Shown piece after piece: positions 24,749 to 33,017 of a stretch of DNA of 64,000 nt. The stretch is from assembly GCA_900557275.1 (NCBI GenBank), contig USRX01000006.1:1-64000 (forward strand), in the 5' to 3' direction. Every line of letters begins with the position of its first letter. Within the stretch, counting starts at the first letter, position 1. A model generated the notes under the pieces. It had not been told where the DNA came from. It made no database searches and saw only the letters and a program-made list of their open reading frames with translations. Source of the stretch: an uncultured Roseburia sp. GTDB lineage: Bacteria; Bacillota_A; Clostridia; Lachnospirales; Lachnospiraceae. Both the position numbers and the translations under genes were made by a program.

Positions 24749-26311
24749 ATGAAGATCGTAACACTTGCCTCCATTTATATTGGATCTTACGAGATCTGTA
24801 TGAAGATTCAGGAGCTTTTACCGGGGAAAAAGCAGATCCACGATGTGGATCAGATTCGCAGCAGGCTGGATCTCGGCCGTGAAGTGTATGAAAACGGCAG
24901 GATTGGCTATAAAAAAGTAGATGAGCTGTGTGAAGTATTGAATGAATTTAATGAGATCAGCCAGAGCTATCGATGTGAGGAATGTCTGGTGTTTGCCGGC
25001 AGCACATTTAAAAACGCATCCAATATGATTTTCGTACTGGAACAGATCCGTGTCCGCACTGGGATCAGCATACAGGTACTGAGCAATTCGGAACAGCGTG
25101 CGCTTGGGTACAAAGTAGTGTCCGGAATGGAAGATTTTCCACTGTTGATCCAGGAAGGATGTGTCCTGATCGATGTAGGCGGTCGAAGTATTCAGATCAC
25201 GGTATTTGACGCCGGACATATGGTATTTACGAAGCAGGTGGCGATCGGTTCCCTGCGGCTGCTGCAGGCGCTTTCCCTTGCCCGCAGCAATGAAGAAAAA
25301 CGGGAAAAACAGATTCTGGAAATGGTGGAAAAAGAGATCGTGGCATTTCGGTCGATCTATGGAAACGGAAGAACACCCCGTCATCTGATCTTTATGGGGC
25401 AGTATCTGGATGAGATTTTTCATAACAAACTAAAAAGCCCGAAACTGTTGGGAATGGAATCCGGTTCAGATGTAAAAACAGTTATGCCTGCCGGAACCTT
25501 TCATGAGAAGATTAAAAATATCTACCGGTCAGATATGGATGCGCTCAGTGATAAATATGATTTTTTAAACGTGAATGACCCGAATTTCAAGCCGAGCATG
25601 ATTATGTACGATGGTCTGGTTCGCGAATTGCAGCCGGAGTTTATATGGATCACGGGCTTTGAGATGACAGATGGCATTGCCTGCGATTATGCGTTAAAGA
25701 AAAAGATATTGAAAAATCCCCATGATTATGATGATGATATTCTTTCCAGTGCAAGAGAGATCGCTGCGCGTTATAAATGCCATGAACCGCATATAAAAGC
25801 GATGGAAAAGATTGCGGTTGCCGTATTTAATGCCTCAAAGAAGGTAAATGGAATGACGGTAAGAGACCGGCTTTTGCTGCAGACAGCCGTGTACCTTCAT
25901 GACTGTGGCAAATATGTGTCTATGGCTGACCATGCGGATATGTCCTATCATATTATTATGGGATCGGAGATACTTGGACTTACCCACAGTGAGCGGCAGG
26001 TCATCGCCTTTGCCGTAAAATATCATAAGGTGGAACTTGCGCCTTATGAAGAGTTGAAAGATATCCTCAATATGGAAGAATATATTCTGGTGGCAAAGAT
26101 CGCAGCAATCTTAAGACTGGCGAATGCGTTGGATCGGAGTCATAAACAGAAAATCCAGGAATTAAAAGTTGTGTTAAAAGAAAAACAGCTTGTGATGACG
26201 GTGGATGTGACGAAGAACTCCGTATGGGAACAGATTCGGTTTGAACAGCAGGCAGATCTGTTTGAACAGGTGTTTAGTCTGCAGCCTGTATTAAAAGAAA
26301 AACGAAAATAG
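24749..26311 (+). CDS. ppx: Ppx/GppA phosphatase with C-terminal HD domain
   Basis: This 520-residue protein is likely an exopolyphosphatase or pppGpp phosphatase. The N-terminal two-thirds is an ASKHA-fold Ppx/GppA domain with phosphate-binding segments AGSTFKNASN and LIDVGGRSIQITVFD. The C-terminal part (about 330-500) is an HD-type domain with HDCGKY and an SYHIIMGSEILGL segment. It lies 14 nt before the polyphosphate kinase start, so the pair makes and degrades polyphosphate from one transcript. The ribosome binding site is GGACAGGG-like. The N-terminus of the Ppx part is shortened and atypical, so substrate choice is uncertain. Confidence 0.85.
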   Translation: MKIVTLASIYIGSYEICMKIQELLPGKKQIHDVDQIRSRLDLGREVYENGRIGYKKVDELCEVLNEFNEISQSYRCEECLVFAGSTFKNASNMIFVLEQIRVRTGISIQVLSNSEQRALGYKVVSGMEDFPLLIQEGCVLIDVGGRSIQITVFDAGHMVFTKQVAIGSLRLLQALSLARSNEEKREKQILEMVEKEIVAFRSIYGNGRTPRHLIFMGQYLDEIFHNKLKSPKLLGMESGSDVKTVMPAGTFHEKIKNIYRSDMDALSDKYDFLNVNDPNFKPSMIMYDGLVRELQPEFIWITGFEMTDGIACDYALKKKILKNPHDYDDDILSSAREIAARYKCHEPHIKAMEKIAVAVFNASKKVNGMTVRDRLLLQTAVYLHDCGKYVSMADHADMSYHIIMGSEILGLTHSERQVIAFAVKYHKVELAPYEELKDILNMEEYILVAKIAAILRLANALDRSHKQKIQELKVVLKEKQLVMTVDVTKNSVWEQIRFEQQADLFEQVFSLQPVLKEKRK

Positions 26312-26325
26312 GGGGAGGAAATGTG

Positions 26326-28458
26326 ATGAACGAGATGAAAAGTTTTGACCGCCCGGAAAATTTTGAGAACCGGGAACTGAGCTGGCTGAAATTTAACGGC
26401 AGAGTATTAAACGAAGCAAGAGATAAGACGCTGCCGCTTCTGGAACGTCTGAAATTTGTCAGTATCACATCTTCCAATCTGGACGAGTTTATCATGGTTC
26501 GAGTAGCGTCCCTGAAAGATATGGTACATGCCAAATATAAGAAAAAAGACATTGCAGGCATGACGGCTGCAGACCAGCTGGAAGCCATTAACCGGGATAC
26601 GAGAAACCTTGTGGAATTGCAGTATTCTACCTATAACCGTTCCCTTGTGCCGCAGCTTCGCAGCAACGGCATTGTAATCGTTGATGAATTTGAAACGCTT
26701 ACAGCAGAACAGGGCGAATATGTGGATCGGTATTTTCAGGAAAATGTGTATCCGGTACTGACACCTATGGCAGTGGATGCATCCCGACCATTCCCATTGA
26801 TCCGGAATAAATCCCTGAACATTGCAGCACTTCTGGAAGATAAAGAAAATCCGGAAAACACAGAATTTGCTACGGTACAGGTTCCGTCTGTGTTGCCACG
26901 TTATATTCGGATTCCATCCGCTTCTGAAGCAGAGAAAGATACGTTTATCCTTCTGGAACAGGTTATTGAGAAAAATATCGGAAGTCTGTTCCTGAATTAT
27001 AATGTCATATGCGCATATCCGTACCGGATTATGAGAAATGCAGATTTTAATATTGACGAGGATGAAGCAGAAGATCTGTTGAAGGAGATCGAGAGTAAAT
27101 TAAAACAGCGCCAGTGGGGCGAAGTCATTCGTCTGGAAGTGGAAGAAAAGGTTAATAAAAAATTATTGAAGATTTTGAAGGAATCTTTCCATATTGCTTC
27201 TGAGGATATTTTTAAGATACCGGGACCGATCGACCTGACATTTCTGATGAAAATGTACGGACTGGAAGGCTATGATCATTTGCGGAATGTTCCGTATAAG
27301 CCGCAGCCGGTACCGGAGATTCCGGAAGGATCAGATATTTTTGCACAGATCCGAAAAGGCGATATCCTGATGCATCATCCGTATCAGACCTTTGATCCGG
27401 TGGTCAATTTTATCCGGCAGGCTTCTGTAGATCCGGACGTGCTTGCTATCAAGCAGACACTGTATCGTGTCAGCGGCAATTCTCCGATCATCGCATCTCT
27501 TGCCCAGGCGGCAGAGAATGGAAAACAGGTTACGGTTTTGGTAGAGCTGAAAGCCCGTTTTGACGAGGAACACAATATTGTATGGGCGAGAAAACTGGAA
27601 AAAGCAGGCTGCCATGTTATTTACGGATTAGTTGGCTTGAAAACCCACAGTAAGATCGCACTGGTCGTTCGTCGGGAAGAAGATGGCATCCGTCGTTATG
27701 TGCATCTTGGAACCGGAAATTATAATGATTCAACAGCAAAATTATATACCGATACGGGAATGTTTACCTGTGCAGAAAGCTATGGGGAGGATGCAACCGC
27801 TGTCTTCAATATGCTTTCCGGCTATTCAGAACCTAAAGGTTGGAACAGACTTCTTGTAGCACCGATCTGGCTGCGAAAGAAATTTCTGCGTCTGATCCAG
27901 AGAGAAACAGAACATGCCCGGGATGGAAAAGAAGCGCATATCATTGCAAAGATGAACTCACTGTGTGATAAAGAGATCATCCTTGCATTGTATGAGGCAT
28001 CTGCAGTTGGTGTAAAGATTGACCTGATCATTCGGGGAATCTGCTGCCTGCGTACAGGAATTCCGGGGATCAGTGAAAATATTACGGTGCATTCCATTGT
28101 GGGCAATTTTTTGGAACACAGTCGGATCTTCTATTTCCGTAACGATGGATTTGAAGAATATTATATGGGAAGTGCGGACTGGATGCCGAGAAACCTTGAT
28201 CGCCGTGTAGAGATTACATTCCCGGTAGAAGATGAAGCGCTACAGAAAAAAGTTCGTCATATTCTGGATGTGCAGCTTGCGGATAACATCAAAGCCCATA
28301 TTATGCAGCCAGACGGGAACTATGAAAAGATAGACAAGCGCGGAAAAGTTCTGGTGGGAAGTCAGGCACAGTTTTGTGAGGAAGCCATTGAATTGGCAAA
28401 ACAGGAAGCAGAGGATGTGGATGATCGGGTATTTATCCCGGCGGAACCGGCAGAATAG
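26326..28458 (+). CDS. ppk1: Polyphosphate kinase 1
   Basis: This 710-residue enzyme polymerises the gamma-phosphate of ATP into polyphosphate at the membrane. The N-terminal domain begins NRELSWLKFNGRVLNEA. The phospholipase D-like catalytic core has LVELKARFDEEHNIVWA with the GLKTHSKIALVVRRE segment whose His is autophosphorylated, and the second His region is in the GNFLEHSRIFYF stretch. The length is typical. ATG at 26326 follows GGGAGGA by 6 nt; a GTG one codon earlier is possible. It is cotranscribed with ppx. Confidence 0.96.
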   Translation: MNEMKSFDRPENFENRELSWLKFNGRVLNEARDKTLPLLERLKFVSITSSNLDEFIMVRVASLKDMVHAKYKKKDIAGMTAADQLEAINRDTRNLVELQYSTYNRSLVPQLRSNGIVIVDEFETLTAEQGEYVDRYFQENVYPVLTPMAVDASRPFPLIRNKSLNIAALLEDKENPENTEFATVQVPSVLPRYIRIPSASEAEKDTFILLEQVIEKNIGSLFLNYNVICAYPYRIMRNADFNIDEDEAEDLLKEIESKLKQRQWGEVIRLEVEEKVNKKLLKILKESFHIASEDIFKIPGPIDLTFLMKMYGLEGYDHLRNVPYKPQPVPEIPEGSDIFAQIRKGDILMHHPYQTFDPVVNFIRQASVDPDVLAIKQTLYRVSGNSPIIASLAQAAENGKQVTVLVELKARFDEEHNIVWARKLEKAGCHVIYGLVGLKTHSKIALVVRREEDGIRRYVHLGTGNYNDSTAKLYTDTGMFTCAESYGEDATAVFNMLSGYSEPKGWNRLLVAPIWLRKKFLRLIQRETEHARDGKEAHIIAKMNSLCDKEIILALYEASAVGVKIDLIIRGICCLRTGIPGISENITVHSIVGNFLEHSRIFYFRNDGFEEYYMGSADWMPRNLDRRVEITFPVEDEALQKKVRHILDVQLADNIKAHIMQPDGNYEKIDKRGKVLVGSQAQFCEEAIELAKQEAEDVDDRVFIPAEPAE

Positions 28459-28531
28459 CCGGGAGAATCTGAAAATGATATGGGAATGGATATTATAATG
28501 AATAAAAATGGAGTTGAAAGGGGTGGGAGTA

Positions 28532-29344
28532 TTGAGCAGAAAAATTATCTTTGTGGATTTGGATGGCACTTTATTAAGAGATGATAAAACGATTTCGGAT
28601 GTAAACCGTCAGGCACTGCAGGAGGCTCTGGAGGTGGGGCATTATATTGTGTTTGCTACCGGTCGTGCGGTATCCAGTGGAAGAAATATTGCAAAAAAAC
28701 TGGAACTGGAAAAACCGGGCTGTTATCTGATCGCATACAATGGGGCGGTAATCTACGATTGTGCGGCAGAACGCACACTGAACCGCAAGAGTATGCCTAT
28801 TGAATATGCGGAATACCTTACGAGGGAAGCAGAAAAAGCGGGATTATATATCCAGGCGTATTCCGAATCCCAGATACTGACCAGAAAACATACGAAAGAA
28901 CTGGATCTGTATCTGAAACGCACCGGTATGCAGTACCGGATCGAGAAAGATATCTGGTCTCTGTTGAATCAGGAACCGCCGAAAATGCTTTTGATCAGTC
29001 TGGATCATCCGGACAAACTGCACCAGTTCCAAGAAGAACACAGAGCATGGGAAGAAGGAAAATGTACCAGCTTTTTTTCCTGTGCGGAATATCTGGAATA
29101 TTGCCCGTATGCGGTAACAAAAGGAATTGGCGTGGAATATCTGCAGAAGTTCCTGAATATCCAGCCGGAGAATACCATTGCCATCGGAGATCATGAAAAT
29201 GATATTTCGATGATCCAGAATGCCTATCTTGGCGTGGCGATGCAAAATGCGCAGCCAGTTGTGAAAGAATGTGCAGACTACATCACAGAAAATGACAACG
29301 AACATGACGGTGTGGCAGAAGTAATCCATAAATTTGTGCTGTAG
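28532..29344 (+). CDS. HAD superfamily Cof-type phosphatase
   Basis: This is a protein of about 270 residues in the haloacid dehalogenase superfamily, Cof/YidA group. The nucleophile motif IIFVDLDGTLLRDD is at the N-terminus, VFATGRA supplies motif II, a type C2 cap lies in the middle, and AIGDHENDISMIQNA is motif IV with the Mg-binding Asp pair. These enzymes dephosphorylate small sugar phosphates or flavin intermediates; the substrate cannot be named. A TTG at 28532 follows a strong GGGGTGGGAG site and gives the usual N-terminus. ATG at 28508 would add eight residues and lacks a ribosome binding site. Confidence 0.88.
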   Translation: MSRKIIFVDLDGTLLRDDKTISDVNRQALQEALEVGHYIVFATGRAVSSGRNIAKKLELEKPGCYLIAYNGAVIYDCAAERTLNRKSMPIEYAEYLTREAEKAGLYIQAYSESQILTRKHTKELDLYLKRTGMQYRIEKDIWSLLNQEPPKMLLISLDHPDKLHQFQEEHRAWEEGKCTSFFSCAEYLEYCPYAVTKGIGVEYLQKFLNIQPENTIAIGDHENDISMIQNAYLGVAMQNAQPVVKECADYITENDNEHDGVAEVIHKFVL

Positions 29345-29413
29345 GATTATCTGTGAAAAATTATTGTGACAATAGGAAATATAGGGATACTTATTTTGGA
29401 AGTATTTCATAAA

Positions 29414-29478
29414 ATAAGGCTCTGAGAAAAATAAGGGTCTGTTAAGAGCAGATCATTATTTTCCCGGAGCCTTTAAAA
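29414..29478. terminator. Hairpin between convergent HAD and PHP genes
   Basis: AAGGCTC..GAAAAATAA (from 29415) pairs with TTATTTTC..GGAGCCTTT (to 29474), with a loop of about 22 nt. It lies between two converging genes and can terminate in either direction. No other feature is evident in 29479-29590. Confidence 0.6.
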
Positions 29479-29590
29479 ATTCAATAAATGGATATTTTCT
29501 TGCGATAATTGATGGGATAATACAATATATCACTTGTTTAAATCGTTTCGAGACGGTCTGTTTTAGAGTTTCGAGACGGGTGTTTGTGTG

Positions 29591-30469
29591 TTACCTGTAT
29601 AAAATACCAGCATTAGTTTTATGATTTTCATATTTTTTACGCAGCTTCTCCAACAATTCATAAGGGATTTCCAGATTCCCTTTTCCGCTTCCTAATTGGA
29701 TATCCGGTTTGTTGGAACCGTGGAAGTCGGAACCGCCGGAGATTGCAAGATGATATTTTTCGGCAAGAGAAGAATAGTAGGCTTCATCATTGCTTTTGTT
29801 GCAGGAATAGATGGCTTCGATACCGTCCAGACCGACAGCGCACATGGCTTCAAGCATAGATAACAGTTCGGTTTCTTCTAATTTATAGAGGCATGGATGT
29901 GCGAGGATAGCGATACCGCCTGCCTGATGGATAAGCTTGACTGCTTCTACCGGGGAGACTTTCGGACGGTCTACATAGCATTTGCATCCATTGCCAATGT
30001 ATTCGTTAAAGACGATGGAAAGTTCAGGAACCTGTCTGGTGTCCACCAGATAACGGGCGATATGTGCTCTTGTCATGACGCAGTCGCCAAATTTGTCATG
30101 CAGATCCTGCTCTTTAATATGGAAACCTTCCTCCTGAAGCCGCTCCAGCATTTTGATATTTCGGTTGTCCCTGCAATCCCGGAAGTTCCGCAGATGCTCT
30201 GCAAAAGGCTGATACTGCCAGTCAATGAACAACCCTACCACATGGATTTCCGTACCATTATATTCAGTGGAAAGTTCCACTCCGGGAATGACTTCTATAT
30301 CGCTGTCTTTGGATGCACTCAGTGCCTCTTCCAGACCTTCAGTGCTGTCATGGTCTGTGAGGGCAAAAGCAGAAAGTCCCTGTTTTCTGGCGAGGGCTAC
30401 AAGCTCTGCTGGAGCGAAAGTCCCGTCAGAAGCAGTGGAGTGAACGTGGAGATCTATTCGTTTTTTCAT
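29591..30469 (-). CDS. PHP-domain phosphoesterase (YciV/TrpH type)
   Basis: This 292-residue protein of the polymerase-and-histidinol-phosphatase family is related to 3',5'-nucleoside bisphosphate phosphatase/RNase AM. The metal ligands are clear: DLHVHSTASDGTF at residue 5, ALTDHDSTEGLEEA, PGVELSTEY, MTRAHIARYLV, ILAHPCLY and SGGSDFHGSNKP. It probably hydrolyses pAp-like nucleotides or 5' ends of short RNAs. AGAGG lies 7 nt before the ATG. The start region (AAAAGAGGTTTTATAATGAAAA) is present again in inverted orientation at 30602-30623. It is the only minus-strand gene between 2.7 and 57 kb. Confidence 0.9.
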   Translation of the reverse strand: MKKRIDLHVHSTASDGTFAPAELVALARKQGLSAFALTDHDSTEGLEEALSASKDSDIEVIPGVELSTEYNGTEIHVVGLFIDWQYQPFAEHLRNFRDCRDNRNIKMLERLQEEGFHIKEQDLHDKFGDCVMTRAHIARYLVDTRQVPELSIVFNEYIGNGCKCYVDRPKVSPVEAVKLIHQAGGIAILAHPCLYKLEETELLSMLEAMCAVGLDGIEAIYSCNKSNDEAYYSSLAEKYHLAISGGSDFHGSNKPDIQLGSGKGNLEIPYELLEKLRKKYENHKTNAGILYR

Positions 30470-30643
30470 TATAAAACCTCTTTTCTGTACAAACTGTGAG
30501 TACTTTTTCCTGTTTTGTATTCCTTATGGACAGGCTTTACATAGATAACAGAAAATGATACGGTAATAGAGTACATGATTTTTTCATATTCGTAAAGTTG
30601 CAAAAGAGGTTTTATAATGAAAATTTTTTTGGAGGCAGGATAC

Positions 30644-30730
30644 ATGTCTTGGTGTACAGAAAGAAGACAGACCTGCATTTACAGAAAAATGATTTATGGA
30701 AAATCGAAAGAAAATATAAAAAAGTGTTGA
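30644..30730 (+). CDS. Candidate 28-residue small protein
   Basis: A short ORF begins MSWCTERRQTCIYRK and ends KKC, with three Cys and many basic residues. GGAGG sits 8 nt before the ATG, as good as any housekeeping gene here. Its last codons overlap the -35 box of the infC promoter. An in-frame ATG at 30617 adds nine residues and falls inside the copy of the PHP start region. No homologue is known to me. It may be real or a by-product of a duplicated translation start. Confidence 0.3.
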   Translation: MSWCTERRQTCIYRKMIYGKSKENIKKC

Positions 30731-30755
30731 CGCCAATATGGAAATGTGATAAATT
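30727..30755 (+). promoter_or_regulatory. Promoter of infC-rpmI-rplT
   Basis: TTGACG (30727-30732) and extended -10 TGATAAATT (TAAATT 30750-30755), spacer 17 nt, lie about 150 nt before the infC start. Confidence 0.7.
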
Positions 30756-30761
30756 AATGGA

Positions 30762-30910
30762 GTTGTAAGAAAACGAAGTAGAGTATCCACTCTCACCTTA
30801 GCGCAGATGTGCGACTAACGGTTTATATTTCAAATTTCAATATCTGATGTTTGGATGAATTGTTGTGGATAGTCTGCCTATCCATTTTTTTATTTTGGAG
30901 GTGCAAAACC
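30762..30910 (+). promoter_or_regulatory. infC operon leader with transcription attenuator (L20-leader type)
   Basis: The leader contains a rho-independent terminator TGGATAG/CTATCCA (30866-30884) followed by T7, placed only 12 nt before the ribosome binding site. The upstream segment TATCCAC (30784-30790) is complementary to GTGGATA (30865-30871), the left arm of the terminator, so an antiterminator can form. A small hairpin (CGCA/TGCG near 30802-30813) lies between. L20-binding leaders controlling infC-rpmI-rplT are known in Firmicutes. The pairing is visible, L20 as effector is inferred. Confidence 0.8.
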
Positions 30911-31417
30911 ATTAGCGAATTAAAAATTAACGAACAAATCAGAGATAAGGAAGTGCGCGTGATCGGAACAGACGGAGAGCAGCTTGGCATCATGTCTTCC
31001 AGAGAGGCGTACAAACTTGCACAGGAAGCAGAACTGGATCTGGTAAAGATCGCACCGACTGCAAAACCACCTGTATGTAAGATCATTGACTACGGTAAAT
31101 ATCGTTACGAAATGGCTCGTAAAGAAAAAGAAGCCAAGAAGAAACAGAAGACCGTTGAACTGAAAGAAGTAAGATTATCTCCGAACATTGATACCAATGA
31201 TTTGAACACCAAAATAAATGCGGCAAAGAAATTCATCTCAAAGGGAAATAAAGTAAAAGTCACACTTCGTTTCCGCGGAAGAGAGATGGCTCATGTGCAG
31301 AACAGCAGACATATTCTGGATGATTTTGCAAAAGAGCTGGAAGAGATTGCCACAGTGGAAAAGGCACCCAAACTGGAAGGTCGGAATATGAGCATGGTTC
31401 TGACCGAAAAACGTTAG
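30911..31417 (+). CDS. infC: Translation initiation factor IF-3 (AUU start)
   Basis: This 168-residue IF-3 keeps 30S subunits free and proofreads start codons. The N-terminal domain begins [20 protein letters not shown], and the linker and C-terminal domain include [16 protein letters not shown] and [16 protein letters not shown] place the start at the ATT codon 30911. GGAGG lies exactly 9 nt before it, the protein then has the normal N-terminus, and no ATG/GTG/TTG fits. AUU initiation of infC is a known autoregulatory device because IF-3 discriminates against it. It is first in infC-rpmI-rplT. Confidence 0.96.
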   Translation: MSELKINEQIRDKEVRVIGTDGEQLGIMSSREAYKLAQEAELDLVKIAPTAKPPVCKIIDYGKYRYEMARKEKEAKKKQKTVELKEVRLSPNIDTNDLNTKINAAKKFISKGNKVKVTLRFRGREMAHVQNSRHILDDFAKELEEIATVEKAPKLEGRNMSMVLTEKR

Positions 31418-31442
31418 AGACTATTTTGAGGAGGAAACATCA

Positions 31443-31640
31443 ATGCCAAAAATGAAAACTAGCAGAGCTGCTGCAAAACGTTTCAAAAAAACAGGAACAG
31501 GAAAGTTAAAAAGAAATAAAGCTTATAAAAGCCACATTTTAACAAAGAAAACTACTAAGAGAAAAAGAAATCTTAGAAAATCCACCGTTACAGATGCTAC
31601 AAATGTTAAGAACATGAAGAAGATTTTACCGTATCTGTAA
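31443..31640 (+). CDS. rpmI: 50S ribosomal protein L35
   Basis: This 65-residue basic protein begins [20 protein letters not shown] and contains [11 protein letters not shown], both typical for L35 in the large subunit. GGAGGAAAC precedes the ATG by 7 nt. It lies between infC and rplT with 25-nt spacings, the universal operon order. Confidence 0.97.
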   Translation: MPKMKTSRAAAKRFKKTGTGKLKRNKAYKSHILTKKTTKRKRNLRKSTVTDATNVKNMKKILPYL

Positions 31641-31664
31641 GATTTGTAAAGGAGGAAAATAGAA

Positions 31665-32021
31665 ATGGCAAGAATTAAAGGCGGCATGAACGCTAAAAAG
31701 AAACATAATAGAGTATTAAAACTGGCAAAAGGCTACAGAGGAGCTAGATCCAAACAGTATCGTGTAGCAAAACAGTCTGTTATGAGAGCACTTACCAGCT
31801 CTTATGCAGGAAGAAAACAGAAAAAGAGACAGTTCAGACAGCTTTGGATCGCTCGTATCAACGCTGCTGCAAGAATGAACGGTCTTTCCTACAGCAAATT
31901 TATGTATGGTCTGAAACTTGCAGAAGTAGAGATCAACAGAAAAATGCTTGCTGAGATGGCAGTTAATGATGCTGCAGGCTTCACAGCTTTAGTAGAGCTT
32001 GCAAAAACAAAACTGGCTTAA
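31665..32021 (+). CDS. rplT: 50S ribosomal protein L20
   Basis: This 118-residue protein binds 23S rRNA early in assembly and in many bacteria also represses its own operon by binding the leader. [20 protein letters not shown] and [20 protein letters not shown] are typical; the length is usual. AAAGGAGG precedes the ATG. The 224-nt stretch to the tRNA gene carries a GC-rich hairpin near 32112-32131 without T-run and no clear terminator. Confidence 0.97.
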   Translation: MARIKGGMNAKKKHNRVLKLAKGYRGARSKQYRVAKQSVMRALTSSYAGRKQKKRQFRQLWIARINAAARMNGLSYSKFMYGLKLAEVEINRKMLAEMAVNDAAGFTALVELAKTKLA

Positions 32022-32181
32022 TTCCGGGAGAAGATATTATAAATAAAGGACGTACTGTATGATTTCCTGTTCTGGAAACAGAATAGAAGTCTAAAAGGGG
32101 GGCCATTTTATATGGCGTCCCTGCGGGAACGCTCCGTTATAAGATCTCATGTCGAAAAAATAAAAAAGTTGAAAAAAGTAC

Positions 32182-32210
32182 TTGACTTTTTACTCAGACT
32201 GAAATAAAAT
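32182..32210 (+). promoter_or_regulatory. Promoter of the tRNA-Glu gene
   Basis: TTGACT (32182-32187) and TAAAAT (32205-32210), spacer 17 nt, end 35 nt before the mature tRNA 5' end. Confidence 0.75.
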
Positions 32211-32245
32211 AATCAACGTTGCAGCTCGCAACAAAAGATAAAAAT

Positions 32246-32317
32246 GGTTCGTTGGTCAAGCGGTTAAGACGTCGCCCTCTCACGGCGAAAACAGGGGTTC
32301 GATTCCCCTACGAACTG
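32246..32317 (+). tRNA. tRNA-Glu (anticodon CTC)
   Basis: A 72-nt cloverleaf is visible. The acceptor is GGTTCGT/ACGAACT with a G-T first pair, D arm GTC...GAC with AAGCGGTTAA loop, anticodon stem TCGCC/GGCGA with loop CTCTCAC (anticodon CTC at 34-36), T arm AGGGG/CCCCT with loop TTCGATT, and discriminator G. CCA is not encoded. It reads GAG codons. The G-U pair at position 1-72 is unusual for Glu tRNA. It has its own promoter and a terminator at 32352. Confidence 0.93.
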
Positions 32318-32351
32318 TTGACTGTTTAAATGACAGCCCAACCCGAAAGGT

Positions 32352-32381
32352 ATCTGCAACATGTGTTGCAGATATTTTTTT
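32352..32381 (+). terminator. Rho-independent terminator after tRNA-Glu
   Basis: A perfect 9-bp stem ATCTGCAAC/GTTGCAGAT with ATGT loop is followed by ATTTTTTT. Confidence 0.92.
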
Positions 32382-32390
32382 CTTAAAAGC

Positions 32391-32478
32391 TTGCAAAGTA
32401 GTGCATAGCGTGCTATAGTAAGTTATAAGTAAGAATAAAGATGTTATGATTAAGAGTGGGTGTGAGCCCACTCTTAAT
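32391..32478 (+). promoter_or_regulatory. Promoter and leader hairpin of the rimP-nusA-infB operon
   Basis: TTGCAA (32391-32396) and extended -10 TGCTATAGT (TATAGT 32414-32419), spacer 17 nt, form the promoter. A perfect 12-bp stem ATTAAGAGTGGG/CCCACTCTTAAT with loop TGTGAG (32449-32478) follows, without T-run. Such GAGTGGG...CCCACTC hairpins are frequent before rimP in Firmicutes. They may serve stability or autoregulation of nusA expression; the function is not shown. Confidence 0.75.
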
Positions 32479-32508
32479 TCCTTGTTTGGAGAAATGGCAG
32501 GTGATAAG

Positions 32509-32976
32509 ATGTCAAAAAGAGAACAGTATGAAGCACGGACGGAAGAACTGCTGCTTCCAATCCTGAACGAAAATAACTTTGAACTGGTAGATGTTGAATA
32601 TGTAAAAGAAGGCAGCAACTGGTATCTGCGCGCATATATCGACAAAGAAGGCGGTATTACGGTAAACGACTGTGAACTGGTAAGTAGAGCCATGAATGAG
32701 ATTCTGGATGCAGAAGATTATATCGAAGATTCCTATATTTTTGAAGTAAGTTCACCGGGACTTGGCAGACCGCTGAAAAAGGAACGGGATTATGTACGTA
32801 GTATGGGGAAAGAGCTTGAGATTCGTACCTATCGTTCCATTGATAGAAAAAAAGAATTTTATGGCATATTGAAGGCATATGATGATTCTTCTGTTACAAT
32901 TGAAAGTGAAGATGGAACAGAACAATTATTTCAGAAGGCAGATATAGCCCTGATCCGGCTGGCGTTTGATTTTTAA
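32509..32976 (+). CDS. rimP: Ribosome maturation factor RimP
   Basis: This 155-residue protein is needed for 30S assembly. FELVDVEYVKEGSNWYLRAY and IDKEGGITVNDCELVSR mark the N-terminal domain, and EVSSPGLGRPLKKERDY the boundary to the C-terminal SH3-like domain. I choose 32509 (MSKREQYE), with AGGTGA upstream, because it gives the family's usual N-terminus. ATG at 32494 or 32446 would add 5 or 21 residues, and the latter would start inside the leader hairpin. First gene of the rimP-nusA-rnpM-ylxQ-infB-rbfA operon. Confidence 0.95.
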   Translation: MSKREQYEARTEELLLPILNENNFELVDVEYVKEGSNWYLRAYIDKEGGITVNDCELVSRAMNEILDAEDYIEDSYIFEVSSPGLGRPLKKERDYVRSMGKELEIRTYRSIDRKKEFYGILKAYDDSSVTIESEDGTEQLFQKADIALIRLAFDF

Positions 32977-33017
32977 TACGATAATCGGGAAGAGAAAAAG
33001 GAGGACAAAAAGAAAAA

